64,000 nt of DNA. It comes from Brevibacterium sp. CBA3109 (GTDB taxonomy: Bacteria > Actinomycetota > Actinomycetes > Actinomycetales > Brevibacteriaceae). The notes beneath the pieces were generated by a model that was not told where the DNA came from, made no database searches, and saw only the letters and a program-made list of their open reading frames with translations. Below, in pieces: positions 1-10,320 of the stretch (the first letter of the stretch is position 1; each line of letters opens with the position of its first letter). Made by a program: the position numbers and the translations under genes. The stretch spans positions 1,364,001 to 1,428,000 of the forward strand of contig NZ_CP158281.1 of NCBI RefSeq assembly GCF_040256645.1, written 5' to 3'.

Positions 1-13
1 GAGTAACAGGCGT

Positions 14-799
14 CTAGTAGGCAGCCACCGCGGCAACGAGAAGCGCCGCGAGATGGCAGCCGTAGCCGGCGATCGTCAGAATGTGGAAGATCTCGTGGAA
101 GCCAAGCCACTTCGGTGAGGGATTGGGCTTTTTGATTCCGTAGATCACGGCACCCACGACATAGCAGACACCGCCTGCCACGACGAGGATGCCCACCGCA
201 GGGTTGCTCGCCCAGATCTGGGGAATGTAGCCGACTCCGGCGACGCCGAAGCCCACATAGATGGGAACGAAGAGCCACCGCGGCGCGGTTGTGAAGATGG
301 TCCTGAAGGCTGCTCCCAGGATTGCTGCACCCCAGAGGACGGACAGGAGCAGGATCGTCTGATCTGTCCGCAGAGTCAGCACCGCCAACGGCGTATAGGT
401 GCCCGCGGTGATGAGGAAGATGTTCGCATGGTCGAGCCGGCGCAGGATCAGTCGGGCTCGAGTCCGCCACCGCCCCCGGTGATAGACGGCAGAGGTCCCG
501 AAGAGCAGCATCCCGGTGATGGCGAAGATCGCAGCCGCGATCCGAGACTCGATTGTGGGAGAGATGATGACCAGAGCCAAGCCGCCGAACGTCGCGAGGG
601 GAAAGGCTGCTGCGTGGAACCAGCCACGCAGTTTGGGTTTGACCTGACCTGCCAGTTTGTCCAACTCACGCCGCAGAGCGGAGCGCCTGCGGGCGATGTG
701 CACAGGGTAGCCGGAGCGCGACTGCGCTGGGGATGTGGAGTCGACTGACCTCTGATCTTCGGAGCTGGGTGAGGGCGGTTCAGTGACTGGTGCGTTCAT
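14..799 (-). CDS. trhA: Hemolysin III / TrhA family membrane protein
   Basis: Polytopic membrane protein of the hemolysin III family (CREST superfamily of putative metal-dependent membrane hydrolases). After a hydrophilic N-terminal stretch of about 60 residues there are about seven hydrophobic segments. Family landmarks are visible: SAVYHRGRW, the RLDHANIF motif with its conserved Asp-His, and a C-terminal HEIFH...CH cluster, together the expected Ser/His/Asp/His set. The name hemolysin is historical and the cellular role is uncertain. It diverges from the prenyl synthase gene, as Rv1085c and Rv1086 are adjacent in M. tuberculosis, which supports the call. Confidence 0.88.
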   Translation of the reverse strand: MNAPVTEPPSPSSEDQRSVDSTSPAQSRSGYPVHIARRRSALRRELDKLAGQVKPKLRGWFHAAAFPLATFGGLALVIISPTIESRIAAAIFAITGMLLFGTSAVYHRGRWRTRARLILRRLDHANIFLITAGTYTPLAVLTLRTDQTILLLSVLWGAAILGAAFRTIFTTAPRWLFVPIYVGFGVAGVGYIPQIWASNPAVGILVVAGGVCYVVGAVIYGIKKPNPSPKWLGFHEIFHILTIAGYGCHLAALLVAAVAAY

Positions 800-935
800 G
801 GTTTCAGGATATCGACCTCACCTGAGGGATCGTTCAACGGCACCCTCGGGGTGCGCCAGCCGACGTGAAGCCGTTCGGGATAGTACTGTGTAAGGTGGTC
901 GAACCGACCGGAATCCGAGTGTGAAAGAGGACAGT

Positions 936-1697
936 GTGGCGCGACCGGTGAGCCTGCTCTACCGTCTCTATGAGCGGCGGCTCCTGCGCGAGCTGGACAA
1001 ATCTGTCCCAGTGCCCAGGCATGTCGGTGTCATCACCGACGGCAACCGCCGCTGGGCGAAGGAATTCGGTGCCACCACCGCCGACGGGCACCGGGCCGGA
1101 GCCGAGAAGATCGTCGAGTTCCTCGGGTGGTGTGATGAGATCGACGTCGATATCGTCACGCTCTACGTCCTGTCCAAGGAGAACCTCGCCAGATCCGCCG
1201 AAGAGGTCGAGGTCCTCATCGAGATCATCTCCGACCTGGTCGAGAAGATCGCATCTCTCAAAGGCGTACGGGTGCAGTTGGTCGGGGACCTGGAGATCCT
1301 GCCACCGGGCCTGCGCGCACGTTTGGAGGCGGCCACCTCTGCGGGGGACTGCCAGATGCGCGTCAACGTCGCAGTCGGCTACGGCGGACGGCAGGAGATC
1401 GTCAACGCGGTGAAGTCGCTGTTGCGCCTGCGCACGGATGAGGGCACCGACTTGGAGACGATCATCTCCGAACTCTCCCCACAGCAGATCAGCGAACATC
1501 TGTACACCAAGGGCCAGCCGGACCCCGACCTCATCATCCGTTCGTCGGGTGAGCAGCGACTGTCCGGGTTCCTCATGTGGCAGAGCGCCTACTCGGAGTT
1601 CTATTTCTGCGAAGCGTACTGGCCCGACTTCCGACGCACCGACTTCCTGCGCGCGGTCCGCGACTACGGCCTGCGCCAGCGCCGCTTCGGAAAATAG
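936..1697 (+). CDS. uppS: Short-chain cis-prenyltransferase (isoprenyl diphosphate synthase)
   Basis: Z-prenyltransferase that condenses isopentenyl diphosphate onto an allylic primer. The P-loop-like GVITDGNRRWA motif with its catalytic Asp lies near the N terminus, and the DPDLIIRSSGEQRLSGF substrate-binding motif near the C terminus. At about 253 residues and beside trhA it resembles M. tuberculosis Rv1086 (Z,E-farnesyl diphosphate synthase) more than the longer decaprenyl synthase Rv2361c. I chose the GTG at 936 because a strong AAAGAGGA ribosome-binding site lies 5 bases upstream; an in-frame GTG at 921 overlaps that site and is less likely. Confidence 0.9.
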   Translation: MARPVSLLYRLYERRLLRELDKSVPVPRHVGVITDGNRRWAKEFGATTADGHRAGAEKIVEFLGWCDEIDVDIVTLYVLSKENLARSAEEVEVLIEIISDLVEKIASLKGVRVQLVGDLEILPPGLRARLEAATSAGDCQMRVNVAVGYGGRQEIVNAVKSLLRLRTDEGTDLETIISELSPQQISEHLYTKGQPDPDLIIRSSGEQRLSGFLMWQSAYSEFYFCEAYWPDFRRTDFLRAVRDYGLRQRRFGK

Positions 1698-1874
1698 GTC
1701 CCGGGCCGTCCGCGGTTCATGCGAAGTTCACAACCGCGACTCTCCCGAACACGCGAGCCGTTGCCCACTTGGCCTCGAATCGGGGTTAGGTTGGCAGTAG
1801 TTGGTCGACACCAACCCGAGATCGGGGGATGTCAGGACTCGGATCTCGGCGGTACTCACGCCACAGGGGTCCTC

Positions 1875-3182
1875 ATGACCGCACACGTTCACACTTACGT
1901 TCTCGACACCTCGGTGCTGCTCTCCGACCCGGGTGCTCTGTTGAGATTCGCAGAACACCATCTCGTCATTCCGCTGGTCGTCGTGTCCGAGTTGGAAGCC
2001 AAACGCAATCATCCAGAACTGGGTTTCACCGCCCGCAAAGCACTGCACATCCTCGATGACTTCCGTTCCGAATTCGACCGGCTTGATGAGCCTATTCCCG
2101 TCGGCGATGCCGGTGGCACACTGCGGGTTGAACTCAACCACGTCGATGTCTCGACGATGCCGATCGGCTTCGATGGCGCGGAGAACGACACTCGCATCCT
2201 CGCAGTCGCCCGAAATCTGGCTGCTGAAGGCCAGGACGTGGTGGTTGTGACCAAGGATGTGCCGATGCGGGTGAAGGCTTCTGCCCTCGGCCTGCGGGCT
2301 GAGGAGTATCTGGCGGAACTCGCCACCGACTCCGGGTTCACGGGGATGAGCGAACTGTCACTGGACGAGGACGAGATGTCGCAGTTCTACGACAAGGGGT
2401 GGGCCACCACCGAGGCGGTTGCCGATGAGGTCGTCAACACCGGCGTCGTCATCACCTCACCTCGTGGTTCCGCACTTGGTCGTGTCCGCTCGGGAAAGCG
2501 CGTGTCGCTGGTGCGCGGTGATCGTGACATCTTCGGTGTCCACGGCCGGTCTGCTGAGCAGCGGGTGGCCATCGACATGCTCCTCGACGATGCGCTGGGA
2601 ATCGTGTCCTTGGGAGGCCGAGCCGGAACGGGGAAGTCCGCACTCGCCCTCATGGCGGGACTGCAGAAGGTGCTCGAGGAGAACAAGCATTCGAAGATCA
2701 TGGTCTTCCGTCCGATCTATGCCGTCGGCGGCCAGAGCCTCGGCTTCCTGCCCGGCACCGAGGGGGAGAAGATGAATCCGTGGGCCGAAGCGGTCTTCGA
2801 CACCCTTGGGGCATTGGTCAGCAAGAACGTCATCGAAGAGGTGATGAACCGCGACTTGCTCGAGGTTCTGCCGCTCACGCACATTCGGGGCCGGTCGTTG
2901 CACGATGCGTTCGTCATCGTCGACGAGGCTCAGTCGCTGGAACGCAATGTGCTGCTGACCGTGCTTTCACGCATCGGGATGAATTCGAAGGTGGTGCTCA
3001 CCCACGATGTGGCGCAGCGCGACAATCTTCGAGTGGGTCGACATGACGGCGTCGCGGCGGTGATCGAGAAGCTCAAGGGCCATGATCTGTTCGCCCACGT
3101 GACGTTGACCAGATCGGAACGCTCCGAGATCGCAGCACTGGTCACCGATGTGCTCGAGGAATTCGATCCCTTCCGCTCATAG
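1875..3182 (+). CDS. phoH: PhoH2-type protein: PIN ribonuclease domain fused to PhoH ATPase
   Basis: Two-domain protein of about 435 residues. The N-terminal PIN domain shows acidic metal-binding positions ([28 protein letters not shown]). The C-terminal PhoH ATPase has a Walker A ([11 protein letters not shown]) and a Walker B ([10 protein letters not shown]). Mycobacterial PhoH2 proteins of this layout are reported as RNA helicase/ribonucleases. The ATG at 1875 follows AGGGG and starts directly at the PIN domain. An in-frame extension back to 1719 looks non-coding. The gene converges on fumC across a long hairpin. Confidence 0.92.
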   Translation: MTAHVHTYVLDTSVLLSDPGALLRFAEHHLVIPLVVVSELEAKRNHPELGFTARKALHILDDFRSEFDRLDEPIPVGDAGGTLRVELNHVDVSTMPIGFDGAENDTRILAVARNLAAEGQDVVVVTKDVPMRVKASALGLRAEEYLAELATDSGFTGMSELSLDEDEMSQFYDKGWATTEAVADEVVNTGVVITSPRGSALGRVRSGKRVSLVRGDRDIFGVHGRSAEQRVAIDMLLDDALGIVSLGGRAGTGKSALALMAGLQKVLEENKHSKIMVFRPIYAVGGQSLGFLPGTEGEKMNPWAEAVFDTLGALVSKNVIEEVMNRDLLEVLPLTHIRGRSLHDAFVIVDEAQSLERNVLLTVLSRIGMNSKVVLTHDVAQRDNLRVGRHDGVAAVIEKLKGHDLFAHVTLTRSERSEIAALVTDVLEEFDPFRS

Positions 3183-3321
3183 CACTCAGCGCCGCCCCTC
3201 GGCGCTCCGCAGCGCCGACAGGTACAGGTGATGGCAGCGTCGAGGCGCGACGGCAATGTCGAGGGGCGAGTCCAGGGAGTCTGCTCTCGGCGATCCAGTG
3301 TGCGCTCGATGAGGTGAATGT

Positions 3322-3366
3322 GAGGGGCCCGGTGCCAGGATGTGAAGTCCTGCCACCGGGCCCCTC
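3322..3366. terminator. Long bidirectional hairpin between phoH and fumC
   Basis: Two 19-base arms (3322-3340 and 3348-3366) pair with one mismatch around a 7-base loop TGTGAAG. The stem is very GC-rich and lies between two convergent genes, as expected of a shared terminator. There is no clear T-tract on either side, so intrinsic termination is inferred from stem strength and position only. Confidence 0.7.
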
Positions 3367-3377
3367 TGCTGTGTGAC

Positions 3378-4781
3378 TTACTTGTAGTTGCCGATCATCG
3401 TGGTGACATCGAGTGCCTTGTCGAGGTCGGCCTCGGTGATGGAACCGTCGGAGACGAAGCCGAGGTCCATGGTGGCTTCCTTCACGGTCATTTTGTTGGC
3501 CACAGCGTGCTTGGCGATCTTCGCCGCCGATTCGTAGCCGATGACCTTGTTCAGTGGAGTCACGATGGAGGGGCTGGCCTCGGCGAGGAAACGGGCACGC
3601 TCCTCATTGGCCTGGAGTCCGTCGATCATCTTCTCGGCCATGACGGTCGAGGAGTTCGTGAGCAGACGAATGGATTCGAGTAGGTTCGACGCCATCACCG
3701 GGATGCCGACGTTGAGCTCGAAGGCACCATTGGTCGAGGACAGCGCCACGGTGGTGTCGTTGCCGATGACCTGGGCAGCGACCTGGATCGTGGCTTCGCA
3801 GATGACCGGGTTGACCTTGCCGGGCATGATCGAGGAACCGGGCTGCAGGTCGGGGATCGCGATTTCGCCGAGGCCGGTGTTCGGCCCCGATCCCATCCAC
3901 CGCAGATCGTTGCAGATCTTCATGTAGCCGTAGGCGATCGTGCGCAGCTGGCCCGAGGCTTCGATGAGTCCGTCGCGATTGGCCTGAGCCTCGAAATGGT
4001 TGCGTGCTTCCGTGATGGGAAGGCCGGTCTCCTCGGCGAGGATCTCAACGACGCGTGCGGAGAATCCGTCGGGTGTGTTGATGCCGGTGCCCACGGCGGT
4101 GCCGCCCTGGGGGACCTCGGCGACGCGGGGCAGCGAGGCCTCGATGCGTTCGATGCCGTAGCGGACCTGGGCGGCATAGCCGCCGAATTCCTGTCCCAGC
4201 GTCACCGGTGTGGCATCCATGAGGTGGGTGCGGCCCGACTTGACGATCGAAGCGAATTCTTTCGCCTTCTTCTCCAGTGAGGAGGCCAGGGTCTCCATCG
4301 CCGGGATCAGCGAGTTGACCAGCGCCTTGGTCACGGCGACGTGCACGGAGGTGGGGAACACGTCGTTCGAGGACTGCGAAGCGTTGACGTGGTCGTTGGG
4401 GTGAACGTCGATGCCCTGGGATTCCAGGGCCTTCGTCGCCAGGGAGGCAAGCACCTCGTTGGTGTTCATGTTCGACGATGTTCCCGAACCGGTCTGGAAC
4501 ACATCGATGGGGAAGTGGGCGTCATATTCGCCGGCGATGACCGCCTCGGCGGCCTTCTGGATGGCTTCTGCCCGGTCAGCGTCGAGGACTCCGAGTTCGA
4601 GGTTGGCCTTCGCCGCTGCCTTCTTCACCTGGGCCAGAGCGGCGATATGCGCCGATTCCAGGGTTTTGCCCGAGATCGGGAAGTTCTGCACGGCGCGCTG
4701 TGTCTGTGCGCTGTACAGGGCATCTTTGGGAACCTTCACTTCTCCCATGGTGTCGTGCTCGATGCGAAACTCTTCGCTCAT
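3378..4781 (-). CDS. fumC: Class II fumarate hydratase
   Basis: Converts fumarate to L-malate in the TCA cycle as a soluble homotetramer. The fumarase/aspartase signature [11 protein letters not shown] is present, as are the conserved [17 protein letters not shown] and [10 protein letters not shown] stretches. Starting at 4781 gives about 467 residues, the usual class II length. That ATG follows GGAAAGGA and begins [15 protein letters not shown]; an in-frame ATG 13 codons upstream lacks such a site. The adjacency to glpX and PhoH matches mycobacterial order. Confidence 0.96.
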   Translation of the reverse strand: MSEEFRIEHDTMGEVKVPKDALYSAQTQRAVQNFPISGKTLESAHIAALAQVKKAAAKANLELGVLDADRAEAIQKAAEAVIAGEYDAHFPIDVFQTGSGTSSNMNTNEVLASLATKALESQGIDVHPNDHVNASQSSNDVFPTSVHVAVTKALVNSLIPAMETLASSLEKKAKEFASIVKSGRTHLMDATPVTLGQEFGGYAAQVRYGIERIEASLPRVAEVPQGGTAVGTGINTPDGFSARVVEILAEETGLPITEARNHFEAQANRDGLIEASGQLRTIAYGYMKICNDLRWMGSGPNTGLGEIAIPDLQPGSSIMPGKVNPVICEATIQVAAQVIGNDTTVALSSTNGAFELNVGIPVMASNLLESIRLLTNSSTVMAEKMIDGLQANEERARFLAEASPSIVTPLNKVIGYESAAKIAKHAVANKMTVKEATMDLGFVSDGSITEADLDKALDVTTMIGNYK

Positions 4782-4852
4782 AGTTGTCCTTTCCGACATG
4801 ATGTCTGGGCTGTTCGTCATTGTGTCTGCTGAGGCCGCGGGTGCAGCCGTGC

Positions 4853-5479
4853 TCAGGAGGCGTCGGTCGAGGCCGCGTCCTCGTCGCCCCCATGCTGGGC
4901 GACGACCGTGATGCGGCCGTCATGCAGCTGGTAGGTCAGGCCGACGATGATGAGACGACCTTCATTGACTGCACGGGCGATGATCGCTGAGAGCTGCATG
5001 ATCTTCTCAACCGTGTCCATGGTGTTCTGAGCGACCGTCTCGTTGACAGTTGTGCGATTGTTCTTGCGGGCCCTGGCCACAGTGGGCAGGATCCGCGCCA
5101 CGACATCGGAGATGAACCCTGGGGGAGTCTCTCCGGAGTCGTAGGAGTCATACGCAGCCGTCACAGCACCGCAGCTGTCGTGGCCGAGCACGACCAGCAG
5201 CGGAGTGCCGAGGATCTCGACCCCGTACTCGAGGGAACCGAGTGTCACCGGATCGACGACCTGACCGGCGTTGCGCACGACGAACATGTCGCCGAGGCCG
5301 ACGTCGAAGATCATCTCCGCTGCCACGCGTGAGTCGGAGCAGCCAAAAAGCGTGACGAAGGGCATCTGGTTGTTCGACAGTGCCTCACGTCGGGCGGTGT
5401 CCTGATTGGGATGCTGCGGAACGTCGTCGACGAAGCGATGATTTCCTTCGAGCAGACGTGTCCATGCTTCGTTCGGCAT
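4853..5479 (-). CDS. Beta-class carbonic anhydrase
   Basis: Interconverts CO2 and bicarbonate. Zinc ligands Cys47, His100 and Cys103 and the catalytic Asp49-Arg51 dyad are visible in the CSDSR and GHDSCGAV motifs. The length of 208 residues fits the family and no signal peptide is seen, so it is cytoplasmic. It lies 71 bases upstream of fumC on the same strand and may be co-transcribed with it. Confidence 0.93.
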   Translation of the reverse strand: MPNEAWTRLLEGNHRFVDDVPQHPNQDTARREALSNNQMPFVTLFGCSDSRVAAEMIFDVGLGDMFVVRNAGQVVDPVTLGSLEYGVEILGTPLLVVLGHDSCGAVTAAYDSYDSGETPPGFISDVVARILPTVARARKNNRTTVNETVAQNTMDTVEKIMQLSAIIARAVNEGRLIIVGLTYQLHDGRITVVAQHGGDEDAASTDAS

Positions 5480-5575
5480 CGGTCAAGAACCTACTTCCGC
5501 TTTGTGAGGTCAGGGGGTCGAATCGGTTGCGTCCGGTGTCGACGGTGATGAGGGGTGGAGACCAGAGGCCGAGGC

Positions 5576-6700
5576 TCAGATGAGTCCGCGGCGAGCCGCC
5601 TCTTCGGCAGCTTCGACATACGAATGGGTCTTCGCCGCCTGATGCTCGGCGAAGACCGAACGCACGGTTCCGGACTTGGAGCGCATCACCAGCGAGTGCG
5701 TGGTGACGTGTCCGCCGTCGAACTTAACACCGTCGAGCAGATCACCGTTGGTGATGCCAGTGGCCACGAAGTAGCTGTTGTCACCGGTGACGAGATCATC
5801 GGTGTTGAGCACCTTGTCGACATCGAGTCCGGCTGCGGCTGCAGCCTCACGCTCGGAATCGTCCTGCGGCCACAGACGGCCCTGGATGACTCCGCCCAGT
5901 GCTTTGATCGCGCAGGCGGTGATGATGCCCTCGGGGGTGCCGCCGATGCCCATCAGCATGTCGACACCGGTTCCGGGACGGCAGGCGGCGATGGCACCGG
6001 CGACATCGCCGTCGGTGATGAGCTGGATGCGTGCTCCTGCAGCACGGATCTCATCGATCATCTTCTGGTGGCGCGGACGATCGAGGATCATCACGGTCAC
6101 AGAAGCCGGATCGTTTGTGCCTTTGCCCTTCGCTACACGGCGGATGTTCTCTGCCACCGGCAGGCGCAGGTCGACGGCGTCAGCGGCAGCAGGGCCCGTG
6201 ACGAGCTTCTCCATGTAGAAGACGGCTGACGGGTCGTACATGGCACCATCTTCGGTGACCGCCATGACCGAAATCGCGTTGGGCATCCCCAGTGCGGTCA
6301 GACGGGTGCCGTCGATCGGGTCCACAGCCACATCGCAGTGGGCGCCTTCGCCATCGCCGACCTGCTCACCGTTGAAGAGCATCGGCGCTTCGTCCTTCTC
6401 ACCTTCGCCGATGACGACTCGTCCGGCCATGCGCACAGTCGAGATGACGTTGCGCATTGCAGCAACAGCGGCACCGTCGGCAGCGATCTTGTCGCCGCGG
6501 CCCACCCAGGGGGCGGCTGCAATGGCGGCGGCCTCGGTGACTCTGACGAGTTCGAGGGCGAGGTTGCGGTCGGGGGCGTCTGCTCCGACCTGTGCCTTCT
6601 GGGACCAGGCATCGGTCACAGCTACCGGAGGGGCCTCGGCATCCACTCGGCCTCGGTCATGATGAGATTTCACGTCAGCAGATTCATTGGAGTCACTCAT
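5576..6700 (-). CDS. glpX: Class II fructose-1,6-bisphosphatase
   Basis: Gluconeogenic enzyme converting fructose 1,6-bisphosphate to fructose 6-phosphate. GlpX motifs are present: [11 protein letters not shown] and [12 protein letters not shown] (metal-binding Asp/Glu), then GGTPEGI. The ATG at 6700 begins [10 protein letters not shown]; reading further upstream overlaps the divergent DUF4245 gene and gives sequence unlike the family. The product of about 374 residues carries an N-terminal extension of about 35 residues rich in charged residues. Its place beside DUF4245 matches Rv1099c-Rv1100. Confidence 0.95.
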   Translation of the reverse strand: MSDSNESADVKSHHDRGRVDAEAPPVAVTDAWSQKAQVGADAPDRNLALELVRVTEAAAIAAAPWVGRGDKIAADGAAVAAMRNVISTVRMAGRVVIGEGEKDEAPMLFNGEQVGDGEGAHCDVAVDPIDGTRLTALGMPNAISVMAVTEDGAMYDPSAVFYMEKLVTGPAAADAVDLRLPVAENIRRVAKGKGTNDPASVTVMILDRPRHQKMIDEIRAAGARIQLITDGDVAGAIAACRPGTGVDMLMGIGGTPEGIITACAIKALGGVIQGRLWPQDDSEREAAAAAGLDVDKVLNTDDLVTGDNSYFVATGITNGDLLDGVKFDGGHVTTHSLVMRSKSGTVRSVFAEHQAAKTHSYVEAAEEAARRGLI

Positions 6701-6909
6701 AAGTCCAATTGTGCCACCCCACACGTTCGGCGCCGACATCGGGACGATTTCGTTCCGTCCCTGTGGCCTCCACCATGAATGCCCGCCCAGGATTGGCCCT
6801 TGGCGGCATCCGCGAGGACAATGGCGATGTGAACGCCCAATCCGAAACCTACGCTGAGGGAGCGCAGGCGCCCGTGACACGCACGGATGCCAGTTCCAAG
6901 GGAGTGCCA

Positions 6910-7479
6910 ATGGCTGACGAGTCCGAAGTGATGCTCCCGGGGTCCAGAGAAGAGATGCGCTTCCTGCGGAATAACTCGAACTGGGTCAACATGATCATCG
7001 CGATCTTGGCCTGTCTGGCCGTCGTCGCAGTGGTTCTGCTGATCGCGCCGCAACCGGAGGTCGACTCCCAGCGTGTGGTCGACTACCAGACGATTGCGGA
7101 GCAATCCGAGGACAGTGCCGACTTCGAACTCATCGTGCCTGAAATCCCGAGTGGATGGACTTCGAACGAGGCGAGCCTGGACCGAGTGGGCGAATCCGAC
7201 TACACCTCCTGGTATATGTCCTTCATCGGCACCGAACGGCAATGGGTGAGCATCGAGCAGGCGAAGGCCACCGAGAACTGGGCTGAGAACCAAGTCGACG
7301 ATGCAGTTGCCGCTGAGACGGTGACCGTCGGCGGCTCGGACTTCCAGATCTATCGGACCGAAGACGCCAAGGAATACTGGGTTACAGGCAAGGGCGACAC
7401 CTTCGTCGTCATCACCGCAATCGCGACTCCCGAGACCATCGACTCCTTCGCGAAGCAGGTCGCCGAACAGCTGAGCTGA
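6910..7479 (+). CDS. DUF4245 membrane-anchored protein
   Basis: Protein of about 189 residues with a single membrane helix (about residues 27-46) and an extracytoplasmic domain of about 140 residues, matching the DUF4245 family of actinobacteria. The function is unknown. The ATG at 6910 has an excellent AAGGGAG site 5 bases upstream; GTG 6829 and ATG 6775 are alternative in-frame starts. The gene diverges from glpX and converges on xseB. The neighbourhood is conserved in actinobacteria (Rv1100-like). Confidence 0.82.
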   Translation: MADESEVMLPGSREEMRFLRNNSNWVNMIIAILACLAVVAVVLLIAPQPEVDSQRVVDYQTIAEQSEDSADFELIVPEIPSGWTSNEASLDRVGESDYTSWYMSFIGTERQWVSIEQAKATENWAENQVDDAVAAETVTVGGSDFQIYRTEDAKEYWVTGKGDTFVVITAIATPETIDSFAKQVAEQLS

Positions 7480-7482
7480 GGC

Positions 7483-7722
7483 TCAGTCCTCGTCGTCTGA
7501 AGATTCTTCGCGCGCCTTGTCAAGGCGTTCCCGTGCCCCATCGAGCCACCCCTGGCAACGGTCGGCCAAGGCCTCGCCGCGTTCCCACAGACTCAGCGAA
7601 TCCTCCAAAGGGAGATTTCCGGCTTCGAGTCGTTTGACGATTCCGACCAGCTCTTCGCGAGCCTGCTCGTAGCTGAGGGAGTTGATGTCGGCCGGGGTCT
7701 GCTGGACTGTCGGTTCTGTCAT
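7483..7722 (-). CDS. xseB: Exodeoxyribonuclease VII small subunit
   Basis: Small helical subunit of exonuclease VII, which degrades single-stranded DNA together with XseA. At 79 residues it shows the typical pattern SYEQAREELVGIVKRLEAG followed by LPLEDSLSLWERGEAL. It is encoded 48 bases downstream of xseA on the same strand. An acidic C-terminal tail (SSDDED) extends past the conserved core. Confidence 0.94.
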   Translation of the reverse strand: MTEPTVQQTPADINSLSYEQAREELVGIVKRLEAGNLPLEDSLSLWERGEALADRCQGWLDGARERLDKAREESSDDED

Positions 7723-7770
7723 GATTGTGTCCTTCGTGGGATTGATCGAGTGTGATTGGGCTAGATGCTG

Positions 7771-9081
7771 TTAGTGCTCGGAGGCTCGACTGTCATCGGT
7801 GCTCTCCTGCACCGCTGTCACCTCGGCGTCAAAGCGTCCGCGAGCGACACGGACGTGGACGCCGGCGCCGGTGACTACCTCGGCTGAGTCTCTGATGGCC
7901 TGACCATCGTCGTTTTGGACGACGGCGTAGCCGCGTTCGAGGGTCCGCAAGGGTGAAAGTGAACGTGCCTGTGAACGCAGATGGCTGATCTCGGTCTGCC
8001 CCTGCATGATGCGCGTCGTGGTCGCTTGGAGACTGCGTCGACGGACCAGTCGCAGCTGCTCTTCGTGCGCATCCACCATGGTCTGAGGCTCGGCAAGGAC
8101 CGGGCGTGAGCGGACTGCGGTGAGCATCTCCTGCTCCCGGTCGATGATCCGATTGACGGCGGCATCGAGTTCAGCCCGAGCGCGCAGTAGGTTCATCGCC
8201 TCCTCGGATACATCGGGCACGATGCGTTTGGCTGCATCGGTGGGAGTTGATGCGCGCATGTCAGCGACTTCGTCGAGGATCGGGCGGTCGGCTTCGTGAC
8301 CGATTGCCGACACGATGGGGGTGTTCGCCTCAGACACCGCTCGGACCAGAGCCTCGTTGGAGAACGGCAACAGGTCCTCCATGCTCCCGCCCCCGCGAGC
8401 GATGACGATGATGTCGATCTGTGGATCGGCATCGAGTTCGGCCAGATTCTTCATCACGCCTGGCACCGCATCGGGTCCCTGCACGGCGCAGTTGCGGATT
8501 TCGAATTCGGCGGCCGGCCAGCGCAGGGCGACGTTGCGAACGACGTCCTTCTGCGCATCGGAATCCCTGCCGGTGATGAGGCCGATCCGATTGGGCAGGA
8601 ACGGCAGACGCTTCTTCCGGTTCGGGTCGAACAGGCCTTCTGCGCCGAGCTGTTTCTTCAGCCGCTCGAGTCGGGCAAGAAGTTCGCCGAGGCCGACGGC
8701 CCGGATGTCATTGGCACGCATGGTCAGACGACCGGTCTTCGTCCAGAAATCAGCCTTGAGGTTGGCGACGACATGACTGCCTTCCGACAGTGGTGCACCG
8801 GTGCGTTCAAGCACGTTCTTCCAGATCTGCACCGGCAGTGACATCTCGACATCGGTGTCGCGCAGAGTCAGATAGCTGGCCTTGCCGCGGTGGTTGAGCT
8901 CGACGACCTGTCCCTCGATCCATACGCTCGACATACGATCGATATAGGACTTCATCTTGCTTGAGAGCAGACTCAGGGGCCACGGGTTCTCTGCCGTCGT
9001 CTCGCCTGCTGTCGCGGCCAGCTCCTGAGTCTCGAGCGTTTCGCCGAGAGTCCCGGGAGTGCCGGAAATTCGTTGCGCCAT
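7771..9081 (-). CDS. xseA: Exodeoxyribonuclease VII large subunit
   Basis: Catalytic subunit of exonuclease VII. An N-terminal OB-fold (WIEGQVVELNHRGKASYLTLRD) is followed by the nuclease core with VITGRDSDAQKDV, IARGGGSMEDLLPF and SAIGHEADRPILDEVAD, then a long helical C-terminal part. The start at 9081 gives about 436 residues; an upstream in-frame extension overlaps the divergent ispH promoter region and is not family-like. It forms an operon with xseB. Confidence 0.95.
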   Translation of the reverse strand: MAQRISGTPGTLGETLETQELAATAGETTAENPWPLSLLSSKMKSYIDRMSSVWIEGQVVELNHRGKASYLTLRDTDVEMSLPVQIWKNVLERTGAPLSEGSHVVANLKADFWTKTGRLTMRANDIRAVGLGELLARLERLKKQLGAEGLFDPNRKKRLPFLPNRIGLITGRDSDAQKDVVRNVALRWPAAEFEIRNCAVQGPDAVPGVMKNLAELDADPQIDIIVIARGGGSMEDLLPFSNEALVRAVSEANTPIVSAIGHEADRPILDEVADMRASTPTDAAKRIVPDVSEEAMNLLRARAELDAAVNRIIDREQEMLTAVRSRPVLAEPQTMVDAHEEQLRLVRRRSLQATTTRIMQGQTEISHLRSQARSLSPLRTLERGYAVVQNDDGQAIRDSAEVVTGAGVHVRVARGRFDAEVTAVQESTDDSRASEH

Positions 9082-9227
9082 GTTGTCTCCCCTTCCAGTC
9101 CACCACCCTAACGAACGGTGGTGACATGAGGAATGAGCGCCGCGCGGGAACGCCATCGGTGAGGGGGATGATGTGGATTGCTTCACCTTTGTAGCCGTTG
9201 TTCAGGTCCTCGGCCTAAACTGAGCTT

Positions 9228-10307
9228 GTGACTGCCGTATCTGTACCCATGCCCACCATTCCGCGCAAACGTCTTGCCCCGGAGGATATCCGGACGCCCG
9301 AAGGCGCTGACCAGAAGGTCCTTCTGGCGGCCCCGCGCGGATACTGTGCCGGTGTCGACCGCGCAGTGATCGCCGTCGAGCGTGCACTCGAGCACTACGG
9401 TGCTCCTGTCTATGTGCGCAAGGAGATTGTGCACAACCGGCACGTGGTCGACACTCTGTCCGAACGCGGCGCTGTCTTCGTCAACGAGACTGACGAAGTT
9501 CCCGAGGGGGCCCGGCTCGTGTTCTCCGCCCACGGTGTCTCGCCTGCGGTCCACGCCGAGGCTGCCGCACGTGAGCTGTCCACAATCGACGCCACGTGCC
9601 CTTTGGTCACGAAGGTCCACCGCGAGGCCGTCCGCTTCGCCCGCGACGGCTACCACATTCTGCTTGTCGGTCACGCAGGTCACGAAGAGGTCGAAGGCAC
9701 CATGGGAGAGGTTCCCGACGACATCACGCTGATCCAGAACCCGGAAGAAGCCAAGACTGTCGAGATCGACGATGCACAGAGCCTGGTCTGGCTTTCACAG
9801 ACGACGTTGAGTGTCGACGAAACGATGGCCACGGTCGATATCCTGCGCGGACGGTTCCCACACCTGCAGGACCCTCCAAGCGATGACATCTGCTATGCCA
9901 CGTCGAACCGGCAGGTGGCGGTGAAGAAGATCGCCCCGCAGTCCGATCTGGTTCTGGTCGTCGGCTCGGCCAACTCGTCGAATTCCGTGCGTCTTGTCGA
10001 AGTTGCTCTGGAACATGGGGCTAAGGACGCGCGTCGCGTCGATTTCGCTCGTGAGGTCGACGAAACCTGGTTCCATGATGTCGCGTCTGTCGGAGTGACC
10101 TCAGGAGCGAGCGTGCCAGAAGGGCTGGTTCAGGATCTTCTGAAGCTGTTGGCCGAGTACGGTTTCGGCTCGGTCGAGGAAATCGTCACGGCAGAGGAAG
10201 ACATCATGTTCTCCCTGCCTCGCGAACTGCGCAAAGATCTCAAGGCCGCAGGCGAGAAGACCTCGAACAAGCGCGACGGTGCCGACCGGAAGCACGACCT
10301 CATCTAG
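9228..10307 (+). CDS. ispH: 4-hydroxy-3-methylbut-2-enyl diphosphate reductase
   Basis: Last enzyme of the MEP isoprenoid pathway, an iron-sulfur enzyme producing IPP and DMAPP. The three cluster-ligating cysteines are in [22 protein letters not shown] and [11 protein letters not shown]; the substrate-binding HxxH-type and SNSS motifs ([10 protein letters not shown]) are also present. The GTG at 9228 is used; an ATG at 9249 is an alternative. The ispH, xseA, xseB, ychF grouping matches other actinobacteria. It converges on rmuC with a 13-base gap. Confidence 0.95.
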   Translation: MTAVSVPMPTIPRKRLAPEDIRTPEGADQKVLLAAPRGYCAGVDRAVIAVERALEHYGAPVYVRKEIVHNRHVVDTLSERGAVFVNETDEVPEGARLVFSAHGVSPAVHAEAAARELSTIDATCPLVTKVHREAVRFARDGYHILLVGHAGHEEVEGTMGEVPDDITLIQNPEEAKTVEIDDAQSLVWLSQTTLSVDETMATVDILRGRFPHLQDPPSDDICYATSNRQVAVKKIAPQSDLVLVVGSANSSNSVRLVEVALEHGAKDARRVDFAREVDETWFHDVASVGVTSGASVPEGLVQDLLKLLAEYGFGSVEEIVTAEEDIMFSLPRELRKDLKAAGEKTSNKRDGADRKHDLI

Positions 10308-10320
10308 ATAGGCCCGTTCC

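Noticed and set aside
428..748. Long open frames opposite trhA, and many similar ones across the window.
   Set aside because: Their residue make-up (runs of Arg, Ser and Pro) and position show they are shadows of real genes in high-GC DNA.
1719..1874. An in-frame N-terminal extension of PhoH, possibly the small antitoxin described next to mycobacterial phoH2.
   Set aside because: Amino-acid sequence looks non-coding, and the ATG at 1875 starts the PIN domain directly with a good ribosome-binding site.
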